DNA from: CAZTDD01 sp964612675
GTDB lineage: Bacteria > Hinthialibacterota > Hinthialibacteria > Hinthialibacterales > JAKPRU01
Length of the DNA stretch: 46,532 bases
Assembly (NCBI GenBank): GCA_964612675.1
Contig: CAZTDD010000043.1
Coordinates: 1 to 46,532 of the forward strand
Direction: 5' to 3'
A program made the position numbers and the translations under genes. Numbering within the stretch: the first letter of the stretch is position 1; every line of letters begins with the position of its first letter. Below the pieces are notes generated by a model. It saw nothing but the letters and a program-made list of their open reading frames with translations. It was not told where the DNA came from and did no database searches. This document shows, piece after piece, positions 23,659 to 31,546 of this stretch.

Positions 23659-25068
23659 TTAACTCTCGGTGTCTTCCTCGGCTTCTTCTTCCAAAGGTTC
23701 CTCTTCCGCGAGTTTCACATCGTTCACCGCGGAGAATACCGCCGAAGCATCGTCAATTAATACCGCGTACACCTCACGCGGCTCGGGTCGGACGCCGTAA
23801 CACACCTCGAGCCCGTTGCGTTCCTGTGGCGCAGAGAGGGCAATTTCCGTAGTAGCACTGTCGGTGACCATGGAGAAGACCATGTGCGGACTGTCCAATC
23901 CGAGTGCGCTCTCATCCTCGACATCGTCAACAAATTCGTGGATTTCCAGATCGGTGATTTCCCGTAAAACGTCACTGACAGTGCTGTATTCCGCTTCGCC
24001 TTCCTCGGGCTTGAGCAACATCCACTGCGAGCCTTCCTTGGAAGCCTCGAACACAACATCGCCTGCACGCGCCACACTGAAGCTGTCGACGTCCCAAGAA
24101 CGAATATCGGTCACTTTCCGCATCCGAATCGAATCGGGCGTTGCGGGCATGTCGGCCAGGATCGACGGTTCAACGGCAAGGACATTGCTTTGTCCTTCCC
24201 GCTTAGCATAGAGTTGGCCGGATACGCTGCTGGTCGATCCGAGTAGCAAGCCCTTCGAGGACCACTGACTCTCGGCACCCGCTTCCCCTGTCCAGAAGAC
24301 AAGTTTGGTCGCCGGCTCGATCAGACCATACTGAGAAAGATCGTCCGGCTGTTCGTCCACAAACTCCTTGACCTTGCCATTGTTGATTTTGGTGACGAAC
24401 GAACGGATTTTCGATCGGTCCGCCCGCGCCTGGATTGGTTCAGAGATCTGCCAGTCGCGTTCCCCGATGCGCGTCATCTGAAACTGGGTATCCCCAACAG
24501 TTACGTCAACCCGCTGGACGTCGTCGGGTTCCACGGCAAGCACGGTTTTGTCTCGCAGATCGAACAGGTTCTTATCGGCGGTTGTCTTGACGGTGTTGTA
24601 GGCCGTGTAAACCTCGTTGGTGGCACTGGAAAGGGTGATATAGGTTTCCGATCCCGTCGGCGTTTCTTTCCCGTAGAGGATCGTCTCTGGGGATGCTCCA
24701 TCGAGGTCGGCGACGGTCACTTTGAGTGGGGGATCGGTGAGACCGTAATTCGCGAACTCGCCTGAGGCGCTCTCAATGGTTCGCTGTTTGTCCGCGTTGG
24801 CGAGCGTTCGTGCGATACTGTCCCAAGCCGTTTTGTCTCCTTCGGTGTTCAAAGGAGATGTCAGTAGCCAATTTTCGCCTTCCTTCTTCGCAGAGATGGT
24901 CTCTGTTTCGCGGTCGATGGTAATCTGACCGATGTTGCCTTGGTCGTGGACAAGGAGCTTCTGCGCGGCCTCTTCGGCCGCTTCTTTCTCCTCAATCCGT
25001 TCTGTGTCCCAGAAGTAGAAAAACCCTATCCCTACGAGAATAATCAATAGGATCAGATTCTTCTTCAT
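23659..25068 (-). CDS. DUF4340 domain protein of a Gld-type ABC system
   Basis: A 469-residue protein. A membrane anchor (about residues 4-21, NLILLIILVGIGFFYFW) is followed by an extracytoplasmic region built of repeated DUF4340 units: an ITIDRE...ISAKKEGENWLLTSPL segment, FANYGLTDPP, then a second WQISEPIQARAD...QYGLIEPA and a third SQWMLLKPEEGE...ALGLDSP. The C-terminal 18 residues are strongly acidic. The start at 25068 is chosen because its ATG overlaps the GldG-like stop by 4 nt. DUF4340 proteins are regularly encoded after GldG-like proteins; their role is unknown. Confidence 0.9.
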   Translation of the reverse strand: MKKNLILLIILVGIGFFYFWDTERIEEKEAAEEAAQKLLVHDQGNIGQITIDRETETISAKKEGENWLLTSPLNTEGDKTAWDSIARTLANADKQRTIESASGEFANYGLTDPPLKVTVADLDGASPETILYGKETPTGSETYITLSSATNEVYTAYNTVKTTADKNLFDLRDKTVLAVEPDDVQRVDVTVGDTQFQMTRIGERDWQISEPIQARADRSKIRSFVTKINNGKVKEFVDEQPDDLSQYGLIEPATKLVFWTGEAGAESQWSSKGLLLGSTSSVSGQLYAKREGQSNVLAVEPSILADMPATPDSIRMRKVTDIRSWDVDSFSVARAGDVVFEASKEGSQWMLLKPEEGEAEYSTVSDVLREITDLEIHEFVDDVEDESALGLDSPHMVFSMVTDSATTEIALSAPQERNGLEVCYGVRPEPREVYAVLIDDASAVFSAVNDVKLAEEEPLEEEAEEDTES

Positions 25069-26666
25069 CCTCGGACCCTCCTGGTGAGATAGACCATGAA
25101 GCCGATAACCGCGACCAACAGCGGGATGATGATCACGGGAACCCAGAAGATCAGCCGCTGCTGCAGGCCGGTCATAAAGATCGGCTGTCCTTGATCCTGT
25201 TTCGGTCGAATTGAAATCAGGTCGGACTCCTGACAGGTCCAATTTACGCAGTTCAATAGGAAGTCTCGGTTGGTTCTGAAGAGTACGTTCGAAGCAAAGT
25301 CCGAATCGCCGACAACGACCATCCGGCCTTTGGGTTCTTGTTCGGTTTGAACTTCGACCTCTTCAGTGGCCTCGCTGACCCGCTCCTCGGCATCCCATTC
25401 GACTGCAACCGCCAGGGCGAGAGGTCCTTGATGATCCTCGCCGGGGTTATTCTCAGCCTCCTGTTTGTCGAAGAGGGTCTGAACATCCGTTTCGCCGAAG
25501 CTGTCATCGCTGGTTTTCACCAATTCAGTGACGTTGGCGTCAGCCGGTGCATCAGCCGCCTTTTCGACGGAACGAGCCATATCATAGACCGTGGCGATTC
25601 GACGGATTCCTTCGGTCGTCTCATGGTTACCGTAAGACGCTGCGCGGACTCGGGTGCTTAGTTGAGTCTGCCCGAACAGAGCCGTAAGAGGATCGTTATC
25701 GAGAACAACGTCGTTGTGCAGGTTGACCCCATACGAATCGCGTATCAGGGGTTCAAGACCGCTGGTGCTGCGAGGATCCTGCATCAAGAAGAGATTGCCG
25801 CCGTATTTCAGGTATTCTCGGATGGCGGCGATTTCGTTTTCAAACAACTCAGTAAGCGGTCCCGGAATAATCAGGAGCGCCGCATCGTCAGGCATCTCGG
25901 TCAGCTCTGCGAGCACCAGTTCCTTCGGTGTGTAGGCTTCTTCTTCGAGCGCCTCTTTCATGAACCCGACGCCGTTACGTTCGGTCGTGTTGTCCCACTC
26001 CTTTTCACCGTGTTGACTCAAGAAGTAGACAACTTTGTCCTGTTCGCGCGTCACTTTAATAATCGCGTTCGTATAATCTCCCTCTTCGGTTCCCGTGACC
26101 TTCTCGCGTTTCGTGCCGGATTCGACATAGGCGCTGTTCAAACTCACGGAACCGCCGACCGAAAAGCGTTCGACCGCCACATTGTCTTTTATGGGGTCGA
26201 TGAACTTGTAGTTCACTTTGTCGGAATAGTGATGGAACTCCTCGAAGAGGTCTTCCGCCTGTTGACGTTGGCCGGGAAACTCCGGGTTCCACAAGAACGT
26301 AATGTTCACGTCCCGATCGAGATTCCGCAACACCTGAACAGTCTGTTCAGAAAGGCTGTATTTCCCGGAGCTGGTCGTATCGATCCGTGTGCTATGACGC
26401 GTAAGAATCACCTGTAAGAAACTGACGATCAACAAGGTAATCAGGATCATCACCGCGGAGTTGACTCCCTCGCGGGCGCTCCGGCCGGAGATTTTCGCGA
26501 CAATCTCGTTGAAATTCGACAGGATGTAAGCGAGGACCAAAAGAACGCCAAGCGCCAAGGGGGTCAATGACCAGGGATCCAGCTGTTGCCGTATCGCCCA
26601 GACAAACAGTCCCGCGAAAGCCAGAACGAGTCCTATTAGTCCGATCATGTTGGTTTTATTTCGCAT
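25065..26666 (-). CDS. GldG-like auxiliary protein of an ABC-2 transporter
   Basis: A 533-residue protein with two N-terminal membrane helices (about 8-25 and 34-50), a third near 70-90, and one at the C-terminus (about 508-528, FWVPVIIIPLLVAVIGFMVYL). The large outer part includes SLSEQTVQVLRNLDRDVNITFLWN..., YKFIDPIKDN, VVYFLSQHGEKEWDN and LLIIPGPLTELFENEIAAIREYLKYGGNLFLMQDP, typical of the ABC_transp_aux/GldG family. It follows the permease after 4 bp and overlaps the DUF4340 gene by 4 nt. Confidence 0.9.
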   Translation of the reverse strand: MRNKTNMIGLIGLVLAFAGLFVWAIRQQLDPWSLTPLALGVLLVLAYILSNFNEIVAKISGRSAREGVNSAVMILITLLIVSFLQVILTRHSTRIDTTSSGKYSLSEQTVQVLRNLDRDVNITFLWNPEFPGQRQQAEDLFEEFHHYSDKVNYKFIDPIKDNVAVERFSVGGSVSLNSAYVESGTKREKVTGTEEGDYTNAIIKVTREQDKVVYFLSQHGEKEWDNTTERNGVGFMKEALEEEAYTPKELVLAELTEMPDDAALLIIPGPLTELFENEIAAIREYLKYGGNLFLMQDPRSTSGLEPLIRDSYGVNLHNDVVLDNDPLTALFGQTQLSTRVRAASYGNHETTEGIRRIATVYDMARSVEKAADAPADANVTELVKTSDDSFGETDVQTLFDKQEAENNPGEDHQGPLALAVAVEWDAEERVSEATEEVEVQTEQEPKGRMVVVGDSDFASNVLFRTNRDFLLNCVNWTCQESDLISIRPKQDQGQPIFMTGLQQRLIFWVPVIIIPLLVAVIGFMVYLTRRVRG

Positions 26667-26670
26667 CGAT

Positions 26671-27465
26671 TCAACCCCTCCACTTGTTGGAGTCCAAGAC
26701 GCGAAGCGTCAGAAAAACGAAGAAAATGCTGAACAGGACATAGTAGCTTAAATGTCCTGTATCGATCACGCCTTTAGAGAAGTCCTCAAAATGATTGAGA
26801 ATTGAGATCTGGCCAAGGATGTCCGCCAAACTAACGGTGAAGAATTGAATCCCTTCCGCAAGCTGCTGAGCCCAGCCGACAACCCAAAAAAGAAGCAGCG
26901 TGCCGAAGGCAACGACGGCCGCAACGATCTGGTTTTCTGTCAGTGAAGAAAGGAAAAGGCCGGTAGCCGTAAATGCCATCCCCATGAGAAACACGCCCAG
27001 ATAGCCGGACATGATTGCGGCGAACTCGACCTGGTCTCCTGCGACGTATCGTGCGAGCAGCGGATAAACGAGGGTAATACCCAGCATGAAGAGAATAACG
27101 GAGAGAGCCGCTAAGAACTTACCGAGTACAACCTCGATGTCTCGAATCGGGTACGTCAACAGTAATTCGAAGGTTCCCATCTTCTTCTCTTCCGCGAAGA
27201 GTCGCATGGTAAGCAGCGGCACCATCAATAAAAGAAAGATGGACATGTCGCCGAACAGATTCCGGAAGACCTGCTCGGTGAATGGCGGAAGTCCCGCCAT
27301 GCTTCGCTGCTGCATCGCCATCATGCTGTATCGCGAATACATCGAAACGATGGAGTAAAAGAAGAATCCGGAGAGAAGCAGGAAAATAACATAAAGCGCG
27401 TAGGCCATGGGAGAGATGAAATAGGCCCGCATCTCACGCTTATAGATGGCCCAAGTATTTCTCAT
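26671..27465 (-). CDS. ABC-2 type permease (GldF-like)
   Basis: A 264-residue integral membrane protein with six predicted helices, starting MRNTWAIYKREMRAYFISPMAYALYVIFLLLSGFFFYS. It has the FAEEKKMGTFELLLTYPIRDIEVVLGKFLAA cytoplasmic loop typical of ABC-2 permeases (coupling helix), then VIFMLGITLVYPLLARYV and later helices. The start 27465 has AGGAGG 6 nt upstream; the upstream frame extension overlaps the ATPase and is rejected. Spacing to the ATPase stop is 11 nt, and the GldG-like gene follows after 4 bp. Confidence 0.92.
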   Translation of the reverse strand: MRNTWAIYKREMRAYFISPMAYALYVIFLLLSGFFFYSIVSMYSRYSMMAMQQRSMAGLPPFTEQVFRNLFGDMSIFLLLMVPLLTMRLFAEEKKMGTFELLLTYPIRDIEVVLGKFLAALSVILFMLGITLVYPLLARYVAGDQVEFAAIMSGYLGVFLMGMAFTATGLFLSSLTENQIVAAVVAFGTLLLFWVVGWAQQLAEGIQFFTVSLADILGQISILNHFEDFSKGVIDTGHLSYYVLFSIFFVFLTLRVLDSNKWRG

Positions 27466-27476
27466 CACCGTCCTCC

Positions 27477-28412
27477 TTATTCCTCTTCGGTCACCAGTTG
27501 GACAAAGATGTCTTCGAGTGTCATCTCGATGGCGCGCAGACCGTACAGTTCCCACCCGGCCTGCGTCACTGTTTTTGCCACTTCAGGACGCGCATCCACT
27601 CCCATCTCGCAATCGGCGAGGAAGACGAGCAGATCGCCGCGTCGATCACTCATTTCCACATGAGTCACACCGGCAAGTCCACCCAACTTGCCCTGAATCT
27701 CATCTTGAGGTCCTTTCACCAGGATTTCCATCTGGCGAGACCGCTGAAGGCGATCGGTCAGGTTTTCCGGTGTGTCGACGGCGATCAGTTGTCCGCGATT
27801 GACGATAATCACGCGCTGACACACCATGCCGACTTCCGGAAGAATATGGGTGGAGAGAATAATGGTGCGTTTCCCGGCCATGCTTTTGATGAGCTGCCGG
27901 ATTTCGATGATCTGTTTGGGGTCCAGGCCAATGGTCGGCTCATCGAGAATGAGAATGGGTGGATCGTTCAATAGAGCCTGAGCCAAGCCTACCCGTTGTT
28001 TGTAGCCCTTTGAGAGTTTGCCGACCGTCCGGTCCTGCACATCGGTGATTGCCACCTCGTCCATGACTTCCCGGACTTTCTTGCCCCGGTCACCACGGGA
28101 TATACCTTTTACCTCGGCAACAAAATTGAGGTATCCCCATACATCCATATCCATATAAAGAGGGGTGTTTTCGGGCAAATAACCGATTTGCTGACGAATG
28201 GCGATAGGATTGTCCCGTACGTCGAGCCCGCCCACTGTCACTCTGCCCGCGGTTGGCGGCAAATACCCCGTAATAATGCGCATCGTCGTTGTTTTTCCGG
28301 CACCGTTAGGACCGAGGAACCCGAGAATTTCCCCTTCCTGGGCTTCGAAAGAGATGTTATCGAGCGCCCGGACCTGGCCGAAATTCTTCGACAACTGTTC
28401 CACTTTGATCAC
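27477..28412 (-). CDS. ABC transporter ATPase (GldA-like)
   Basis: A 311-residue ATPase. Walker A GPNGAGKTT (34-42), Q-loop GYLPENTPLYMDMDVWGYL, signature LSKGYKQRVGLAQAL, Walker B ILILDEPTIGLDP and switch His in STHILPEV. The C-terminal 90 residues carry the extra regulatory part common in ABC-2 (exporter-type) ATPases. With the GldF- and GldG-like proteins it should form one membrane complex. In Bacteroidetes such a complex takes part in gliding, but homologous operons occur in many non-gliding bacteria, so the role here is open. Confidence 0.93.
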   Translation of the reverse strand: MIKVEQLSKNFGQVRALDNISFEAQEGEILGFLGPNGAGKTTTMRIITGYLPPTAGRVTVGGLDVRDNPIAIRQQIGYLPENTPLYMDMDVWGYLNFVAEVKGISRGDRGKKVREVMDEVAITDVQDRTVGKLSKGYKQRVGLAQALLNDPPILILDEPTIGLDPKQIIEIRQLIKSMAGKRTIILSTHILPEVGMVCQRVIIVNRGQLIAVDTPENLTDRLQRSRQMEILVKGPQDEIQGKLGGLAGVTHVEMSDRRGDLLVFLADCEMGVDARPEVAKTVTQAGWELYGLRAIEMTLEDIFVQLVTEEE

Positions 28413-28532
28413 GATGAATTCCTCCTTGCTGCCTCAGCGGTCAACAAAGACAGGGTCCCCGTCGCCCATAATTAACCGTTGTCCATCGACCGTGGACACT
28501 CTGTGTACACCATCCGGCTTGGGAACCTATTA

Positions 28533-28558
28533 AAAACTCGGGAAACCGCGCGTTTCCC
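28533..28558 (-). terminator. Rho-independent terminator of the purH-receiver operon
   Basis: On the minus strand GGGAAAC and GTTTCCC form a perfect 7-bp stem with a 5-nt loop, followed by GAG and TTTTT. It lies about 330 bp after the receiver/ATPase stop and before the ABC operon start. Confidence 0.7.
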
Positions 28559-28753
28559 TCTCCCGAACGACTTATTACGGATCGCCCCCAGAAAAGGTGA
28601 CGGCGTTCGGTTATCCGATTGTCAAATAAAAATTGATACCGCCATGTCCGCAAAGCGTCAAGAGACGACCAGTCAGTTTCCCGCTCCATCTCTTCATAGA
28701 TGAATCGGTTAGAACCGGTTGATGAGGATCAATAATTGACGCAATGGCAAGAA

Positions 28754-28806
28754 GTCCAATAATCGCCCCTCACCCTGACCCTCTCCCGGAGGGAGAGGGG
28801 ACTACT
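28754..28806 (-). repeat. dispersed repeat family A (copy 2)
   Basis: The reverse complement of 424-477, with a hairpin CTCTCCCggaGGGAGAG and the same flanking GTAGTC and ATTGGAC blocks. Confidence 0.85.
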
Positions 28807-28885
28807 GATGACAGCAGGCCACTTTGGGCCACTCCGTCATCTATTGAGCGGTCCGTCAATGCGGTCCGTCAATGCGGTCCGTCAA

Positions 28886-29872
28886 TCATTGATCGGGTGC
28901 CCTTTTGATCATTGTGATCCGGTTGCCCCGGTCGTTGAATGTGACAATGTCCATGAATGCCTTGATCAAAAGAAGCCCCCGTCCGTGACTGGTAAGATTC
29001 TCGGCGTCTCCGATACTGTCGGGAATCGAAGAAGGATCGAAACCGTTCCCCTCATCTTCCACAGTGTACTCAGCGTACTCGCGGGTGATCATGCTGGTGA
29101 CTGTCACTTTTCGATTGCAGTACGGCTCCTGCGTGCTCCTGCGCCGGACCTCTTCATCGTAGCAGACGAGATCCGCCAACGTAGTCCCTTTCATTTCGGA
29201 CGAGATCTCCTGGTTGCCATGAACAATCGCATTGACAAGGGCTTCGTCGAGCGCCAGTTTGATATTCTTCAGTTCCGCGGCATTGCAAATCCCGATCGCC
29301 TCCAACTTGGACGTCAAGATCTCCACGAGCGGCAGTGTGTAGCGAAGATCGCTTGGAATGGAGTAGATCTGGTGCTCCCGATCGAAGAACGAGAGAAGTT
29401 CCTTCGTGCGCTGTTGGCGCTGGCGGGAGCCCAGGATCTTCTCAGCAATGGAAGCGACATTCTCCACCTCGTTCGGCTTCAGTAAGAAGTTGGATGCGCC
29501 GAGTCTAAGGGCTTGAATCGCGTCGTCTCTCCGGCCGTAGCCGGTCACGATCACAACGGGAGTTTCCGGAGATACTTTCTTGAGTTCAGCGAGCAAGCGC
29601 AGCCCACCCATCCCGGGCATTCGAAGATCTGTGAAAACAAGGTCAACCGTGCGCCGAGTACAGATGTCGAGGGCGGTCTTGCCGTCCTCGGCGGTGAGCA
29701 GCTCGTAATCGTGATCCTCGGAGAGAATGTCGACCATGAGATCTCGGATGACCTGCTCATCGTCGACGATAAGAATTGTACCGTCCAGATGTTCGAGACC
29801 TGGACGCTGAAGATCCTGAGGCACAAGTTTCTCGACCGAATCGCTCATGTCTTGTTCAGGCGGTTTCACCAT
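28886..29872 (-). CDS. receiver domain fused to RsbW/SpoIIAB-type ATPase
   Basis: A 328-residue protein. The N-terminal receiver domain (about 30-145) has acidic residues Asp37/Asp38, phosphoacceptor Asp82 (VFTDLRMPGMGG), Thr110 (VTGYG) and Lys132 (LLKPNEVE). After a linker, an anti-sigma-type ATPase domain (about 190-325) follows, with ALDEALVNAIVHGN (211-220 region), VEDEGNGFDPSSIPD and SHGRGLLLIKAFMD. Such fusions suggest phosphorylation-controlled partner switching; no PP2C or STAS partner is nearby. The start 29872 has a GGAGAAG site and overlaps the purH stop by 17 nt. An upstream start at 29920 is possible. Confidence 0.85.
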   Translation of the reverse strand: MVKPPEQDMSDSVEKLVPQDLQRPGLEHLDGTILIVDDEQVIRDLMVDILSEDHDYELLTAEDGKTALDICTRRTVDLVFTDLRMPGMGGLRLLAELKKVSPETPVVIVTGYGRRDDAIQALRLGASNFLLKPNEVENVASIAEKILGSRQRQQRTKELLSFFDREHQIYSIPSDLRYTLPLVEILTSKLEAIGICNAAELKNIKLALDEALVNAIVHGNQEISSEMKGTTLADLVCYDEEVRRRSTQEPYCNRKVTVTSMITREYAEYTVEDEGNGFDPSSIPDSIGDAENLTSHGRGLLLIKAFMDIVTFNDRGNRITMIKRAPDQ

Positions 29873-30482
29873 TCCGCTTCTCCGCCATAGCCGAAAGATA
29901 TTCATGTATCGCATTGTCATAGTCGGCCGTGTGCCGAAATGCCGAGACCGCGAGACTCCGCCTCGTGTTCAGATTCAGACTCCCGCCGTTTTGCCGCATC
30001 TCGGCAAGGATGGGTTGGTACTCCGCAGGATTCACGACCACGGCTACCGCTTCATGGTTTTTGGCGGCACTTCGGATCATTGTCGGTCCACCGATATCGA
30101 TATTTTCGATGGCATCCTCCAGGGAGACATCCGCTTTTGCCACCGTTTGTTGAAAAGGATATAAGTTTACGACGACAAGGTCGATGGGTGGGATACTGTG
30201 CGAGATCGCCTCGGCGATCTGCGCCTGGTCCTCGCGGCGAAACAAAATGCCCCCGTGTACTTTGGGATGTAGCGTTTTTACACGACCGTTAAGGATCTCG
30301 GGGGATCCGGTGTATTCGCTGATTTGGGTGACCGGAACGTGCGCTTCGGTCAGTTTCCGCGCCGTTCCGCCTGTAGAAATGATATGGACCCCCAGCTCGG
30401 AGAGTGCTTTCGCAAAGTCCACAATTCCTTCTTTGTTCGAAACACTCAGGATTGCTCGCTCGATTTTCCTTTCGTTCAACAA
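29856..30482 (-). CDS. purH: standalone IMP cyclohydrolase (PurH N-terminal domain)
   Basis: A 208-residue protein equal to the N-terminal (MGS-like) half of PurH. It starts RKIERAILSVSNKEGIVDFAKALSELGVHIISTGGTA, with KTLHPKVHGGILFRR (69-83), VVVNLYPFQQTVA and DIGGPTMIRSAAKNH. It closes FAICAR to IMP, the last step of purine synthesis. Normal PurH is about 520 residues and carries the AICAR formyltransferase in its second half, which is absent here; that activity must be encoded elsewhere. The start is TTG (30482, or the next TTG at 30479) after a GGGGGAAGGA site. It overlaps the receiver/ATPase gene. Confidence 0.9.
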   Translation of the reverse strand: MLNERKIERAILSVSNKEGIVDFAKALSELGVHIISTGGTARKLTEAHVPVTQISEYTGSPEILNGRVKTLHPKVHGGILFRREDQAQIAEAISHSIPPIDLVVVNLYPFQQTVAKADVSLEDAIENIDIGGPTMIRSAAKNHEAVAVVVNPAEYQPILAEMRQNGGSLNLNTRRSLAVSAFRHTADYDNAIHEYLSAMAEKRNGETA

Positions 30483-30611
30483 ATCCTTCCCCCTGACGAG
30501 TTCTCGACAACCGCTGGAATCACGAGGATTTCATCGGTCTTTTTGTAGCACTGCGATGGTCGTTAGAATATCATAAGAAAAACAGTCACGTCACGGAACA
30601 GGGAACATATC

Positions 30612-31259
30612 ATGAATCGAATCCATAGAATCGGACTTTTGGCCGCATTTATCGCGCTTCTTATTGGGTGTGCATCCACTCGACTCATTCCCGTCCCCTC
30701 GGAAGAGGCCTACGTCACTCATATGGGGGAAGCCCTTGAGATCAAGAAGGAAGGTATCGCTTTCGAGGTATCTCAGGGCAAGAACCCTCGTGGAGCGGGC
30801 TCCGACATCGCCACTTTTCTTCTGACCGCGAGGAATTATACGGACCGGGAAATCGAGCTGGTCCTCGACCGTGCGATTTTGATCGACAGCATGGGCACGC
30901 AATACGAGAATATGATCGTTCGGGAAGTGGAAGTCCATCGTCATACATGGTGGGTCAGTCACGGAGGCTATTTCTATCGTCCGTGGGGATGGTATTCCTT
31001 TTCGCATCCGGTCACGGTTACCGAGACTGAGAAGGTTACGGACCGGAATTTCCGCACGGGACCGTATACGATTCTCCCACACGCACAGATCCGTGGGGCT
31101 CTCTTTTTCCCTTGTCGGCTCAAGGATTCTTCGTATGTCCGACTGATACTAACCCGACTGATCAAAGAAAAGGAAGAACCGGGTTCCAAACCGAATACGA
31201 TTCGGACGACCTATCGCAAGGTGAAGTATGAATTCGAGTTCAATGTCCGCACATCGTGA
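30612..31259 (+). CDS. predicted lipoprotein of unknown function
   Basis: A 215-residue protein with a lipoprotein signal (AAFIALLIGCASTR, lipobox LIGC at about residues 17-20). The mature part contains an immunoglobulin-like strand pattern (FLLTARNYTDREIELVLDRAILIDSMG), then the aromatic stretch HRHTWWVSHGGYFYRPWGWYSFSHP and a basic end. It is probably anchored in the outer membrane or facing the periplasm. I do not recognise the family. AGGGAAC precedes the ATG. A TTGTAG/GAATAT pair with 17-nt spacing upstream (about 30543-30571) is a weak promoter candidate. Confidence 0.7.
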   Translation: MNRIHRIGLLAAFIALLIGCASTRLIPVPSEEAYVTHMGEALEIKKEGIAFEVSQGKNPRGAGSDIATFLLTARNYTDREIELVLDRAILIDSMGTQYENMIVREVEVHRHTWWVSHGGYFYRPWGWYSFSHPVTVTETEKVTDRNFRTGPYTILPHAQIRGALFFPCRLKDSSYVRLILTRLIKEKEEPGSKPNTIRTTYRKVKYEFEFNVRTS

Positions 31260-31546
31260 AGAAGAGTTCAATGAACCCCAAAGACCTCGGCGTTCGCGAT
31301 GACGGGATGGCACGTTGGTGGGATGGAGGGAGTGATAGTGAAACACGAAGACACGAAAGGACCACGAAAGCACGAAAAAAAAGACGGGAAGAACACAATA
31401 GAACGCGCGGACATGAGACCGGAATCGTGGACTCAGAGCCTATGTGGCACTATGCTGAAATGAAGAATAGACCAAGCACAAACAGAGAGGCTTCGCTCAG
31501 GAGAGGTTTAGCTTAGGAGAGGTTACGCTTAAAGGAACGGAGAATC
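31260..31546. repeat. intergenic region with family E repeat
   Basis: Contains repeat family E at about 31294-31391: CGATGACGGG, GGCACGTTGGTGGGATG, then GTGAAACACGAAGACACGAA and further ACGAAAG units. The same array is at about 44197-44290 and again at 46477-46532, where the window ends inside it. A short direct repeat AGGAGAGGTTA (about 31499-31525) lies just before the dockerin-protein gene. Confidence 0.75.

Larger units (their letters stand above)
28413..28885. other. intergenic region with terminator and repeat
   Basis: 473 bp between the ABC operon and the receiver/ATPase fusion. It holds a terminator for the upstream minus-strand genes (28533-28558) and a copy of repeat family A (28754-28806). 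Short direct repeats of GTCAATGCGGTCC occur at 28854-28885. No protein-like frame is seen. Confidence 0.7.

Noticed and set aside
28441..28689. 82-codon minus-strand frame before the ABC operon
   Set aside because: It runs through the terminator hairpin at 28533-28558 and has no ribosome site or family pattern.
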